Shown here one piece after another: positions 61,741 through 64,000 of a stretch of DNA of 64,000 nucleotides; the first letter of the stretch is position 1; the number at the start of each line of letters is the position of its first letter. The notes under the pieces were generated by a model. The model did not search any database. It saw only the letters and a program-made list of their open reading frames with translations, and was not told the origin of the DNA. This DNA is from Vermamoeba vermiformis (Eukaryota > Tubulinea > Echinamoebida). A program made the position numbers and the translations under genes. Location: assembly GCA_045837725.1 (NCBI GenBank), contig JBEWZL010000013.1, positions 372,001-436,000 on the forward strand, written 5' to 3'.

Positions 61741-63956
61741 TCAGTTTATTAGATGGAACCACATAGACAAATACATTATAATTGAAATTTCATCAGGCTC
61801 TTCAGTGAAGTCCTTCGGGTCTAAAATTTGAGGCACTTTGTACAATTCTTTTGCTGTCTTGAACGCTAGTCGCAAATTATCCATTTTGCGGTACTATAAT
61901 AGATTGGTATTAATATCCTATTCTATAATAATTATATATGACGTGGTACTTACTGGAAGTAATGTATGATACGCTAAGGAATTCGAATTGAACGAATGCA
62001 AAATTGCGCAAAAAGCTAATCCATCTTGAAAACTGAAAACATGGTTAGAAATATTAAAATAATAATATATAGTATGTTATATTACCTTGTAGTGAAATTG
62101 GTGATATTGACATCCTGGTAGCCATGAGTATGTTCTTGGCACCAAGCCAACAGAGCGAATCTGTCGTTGAGACCGCAAAAGTTGATCGGTTTTATATACA
62201 ATTGGTAGGCGATCTGCCATATAAGGTCCATGATAGTTTTAACATTGCCATTTACAATTTCTAAAAGAGAGAATATTAGTAAACAGATCGAGATCGACAC
62301 CCGTACAAAAAAATTCTCTTCAGTTGAAAAAACAGGCTTATTATAGGTTACTTACGTGAAGTATTTACACAGGTTAAATCGATGTTGAGTCGATCTTTCA
62401 GCATTTTAATTGCCAAATTGATGTTTTGAACTTTATCTACATTTGTTTTTGGATGCGGAATGAATCGAGGCATATCTTCATTTATTAGAGCCTATAAAGA
62501 ATCATTAGTTAACTACATTCATTAAGCCTGATTTTCTAAGCGAAATTACCTCGGCTAAGTAAATTAGATTGACTCCATCCGTGAACTCGTCTTTGAGATC
62601 TATAACTTTTTGTCGCTGCAGGTGACTGAGATGATTATTGATCCAACCAACACAAGTCTATAATAAAAGCAAACGCTCGTTAGTACATCTTTTCTCCGAA
62701 GGATTTTTTGGTTCGAAATAAAGTTGATAAAATTTTTCCGAGCACGTGATCGCGTACTGGAACCGAAAAAAAAAGGCGTTTGGTACGTACCATAGTCTGC
62801 ATATTTAACTGATGAAAGTCTCGCCAAACACGTGCATGAGGTGCGTCGCATTGATAGACTTGAGGCCACGCTTGTTCGCTGTTATTATTGATCGCGAGTT
62901 CGTCTTCTAAATCCGGATCTTCAAACACTCCGCCACTGCTTAGACTTCTGTTTCTATGATGGCCAGTAGTAGGATGTCCATTGCCGTTATAATAGCCATT
63001 AGCACTGCCTATTGACCGCGAGCTATGCGATCCGGTTGTACTGCGATCTTCAAGACTTCCAAGGGACTCATCATCTTCCGAATTTTCGAATGTCGTATTA
63101 TCTTCTGACTGAGGGTTATTATTTCCATTAATACTATTGCTAGGATTATTTCCATTCGCTTCGTTGTTCTGGCTCAAATATTCAGGCGCTTGGTACCGAC
63201 TAACGTGCCATCCGTTTTCGACAAAAGTATTCAAGCCATAATAATGATCATCGTATTTGAATTGATCGACCATATAGTTATAATTAGGCTCGTATTCGTC
63301 TTCAGGGCTGTGGCCATTAGGTGGCGTCAGATCCGAAGTTTCGAAGGAAGTTGGTGTAAAGGAATGAATAATGTATTTGCTGAAATATAAATCGTCCTAA
63401 AATACGAGGAAATGTAAGTAACAATTTCGTAGCATTATTATTCTGTTAATCCAAACAAAAAGAAATTTCGAGTTAATCCTGATCCACAATTATCTCGCAT
63501 GAATCGTTTGCATATTATTAATCTTGATAACATTATATACTACACTTACTTTCAATAGACTCTTATCCTCAACTGTTCTAATGTTTCCTAGGGCCAAATA
63601 AGCAATGGCTTTCATCCACTCTCTTCGGGCATTTTCAGAAGGCGCAATTAATTGATAAACTGCGGAATAACGATTAATATTGTGTTATAATAGATATGGC
63701 AGTGGTATAATCTGAGAATATCTTTACACGGCACGATCAGATCCAAAAACGGCAAAAACAAAGGAATTTAAATTCAAAGCCTTAAATTAGATTTTGACAA
63801 ATTACGCTGCGTTACTATTGGTTACTAAGTGCTATATATTTACCTCGAGAGGGCGTTACAATTTCAAACTGAAAGCCTTCACCGTACTCATTCTTTTCAA
63901 TTTGTTGAATTTCTGATATTGAGTTGATATCGATCAAACCTTTGCAAATTCTGTCC
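61741..63956 (-). CDS. PH plus tandem calponin-homology actin-binding protein, 3' part
   Basis: The gene's 5' end lies beyond 64000. The first exon seen (63956-63843) is the C-terminal half of a PH domain (GEGFQFEIVTPSRVYQLIAPSENARREWMKAIAYLAL). A ~240-residue Asn/Ser/Gly-rich acidic linker follows. Two CH domains form an alpha-actinin/spectrin-type actin-binding unit: CH1 (CVGWINNHLSHLQRQKVIDL, DEFTDGVNLIYLAEAL, NINLAIKMLKDRLNIDLTCV) and CH2 (FALLAWCQEHTHGYQDVNI, SFQDGLAFCAILHSF, MDNLRLAFKTAKELYKVPQILDP), ending MYLSMWFHLIN. The CH pair is C-terminal, the reverse of the usual N-terminal position. Probably links membrane phosphoinositides to F-actin. Confidence 0.85.
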
Positions 63957-64000
63957 TATAAACCATAACGAGTTTGTTAGTAAGCGTATATTACAAGTCT

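Overview
The window is nuclear DNA from a gene-dense, intron-rich eukaryote. About 31 protein genes occupy both strands. Most introns are 44-120 nt and run GTAAG/GTACG...YTAAT...TAG/CAG; a few are GC-AG. Intergenic gaps are mostly 100-700 nt. The standard genetic code fits every gene traced. The content (copine, RasGEF, tandem coactosin, F-box/LRR pair, CutC, METTL3-like enzyme, small Cys-rich secreted proteins) points to a free-living unicellular protist. My best guess is an amoeboid lineage such as Acrasis-like Heterolobosea or an amoebozoan, but nothing in the sequence proves the clade. I saw no retroviral, Polinton or LINE sequence; the only transposon-like feature is one 269-bp MITE.

Layout. 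0-11 kb: PEX12 (3' end off the window), an RNF170-like E3 ligase, an MT-A70 methyltransferase with three ZZ zinc fingers, a GATA factor and a Mei2-like RRM protein. 11-25 kb: a RasGEF, a triple-coactosin actin regulator, a 1,224-aa disordered protein whose N-terminus resembles the TPP1/ACD telomere OB fold, an RCC1-repeat protein, a uL11-like/CCCH fusion and an unrecognised 292-aa protein. 25-31.5 kb: secreted and surface proteins, two F-box/LRR paralogues (one cut at its junction with a Kelch/EGF gene), and RPS14. 32-43 kb: CNOT2, two unrecognised proteins, CutC and PRPF40. One 1.5-kb intron of PRPF40 holds a Pol III cluster: three intact tRNA genes, a 5S rRNA gene and a truncated tRNA-Ile copy. 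43-51 kb: a Cys-rich secreted protein, RECQL4 (with an intact tRNA-Ile gene in one intron and a MITE in another) and a PSI-type membrane protein. 51-64 kb: HBS1, a KIAA1143-like protein, a copine with a long PQPGQP tail, a ZIF-type MFS transporter and a PH plus tandem-CH actin-binding protein (5' end off the window).

Functionally the genes are mostly unlinked housekeeping: peroxisome import, ER ubiquitylation, splicing (PRPF40), deadenylation (CNOT2), ribosome rescue (HBS1), translation (RPS14, tRNAs, 5S), DNA replication and repair (RECQL4), Ras/actin signalling, and chromatin or RNA methylation. The most unusual items are the methyltransferase-ZZ fusion, the TPP1-like protein, the uL11-CCCH fusion, the intron-nested Pol III genes with a duplicated tRNA, and a recurrent 12-bp palindrome (TGACACGTGTCA).
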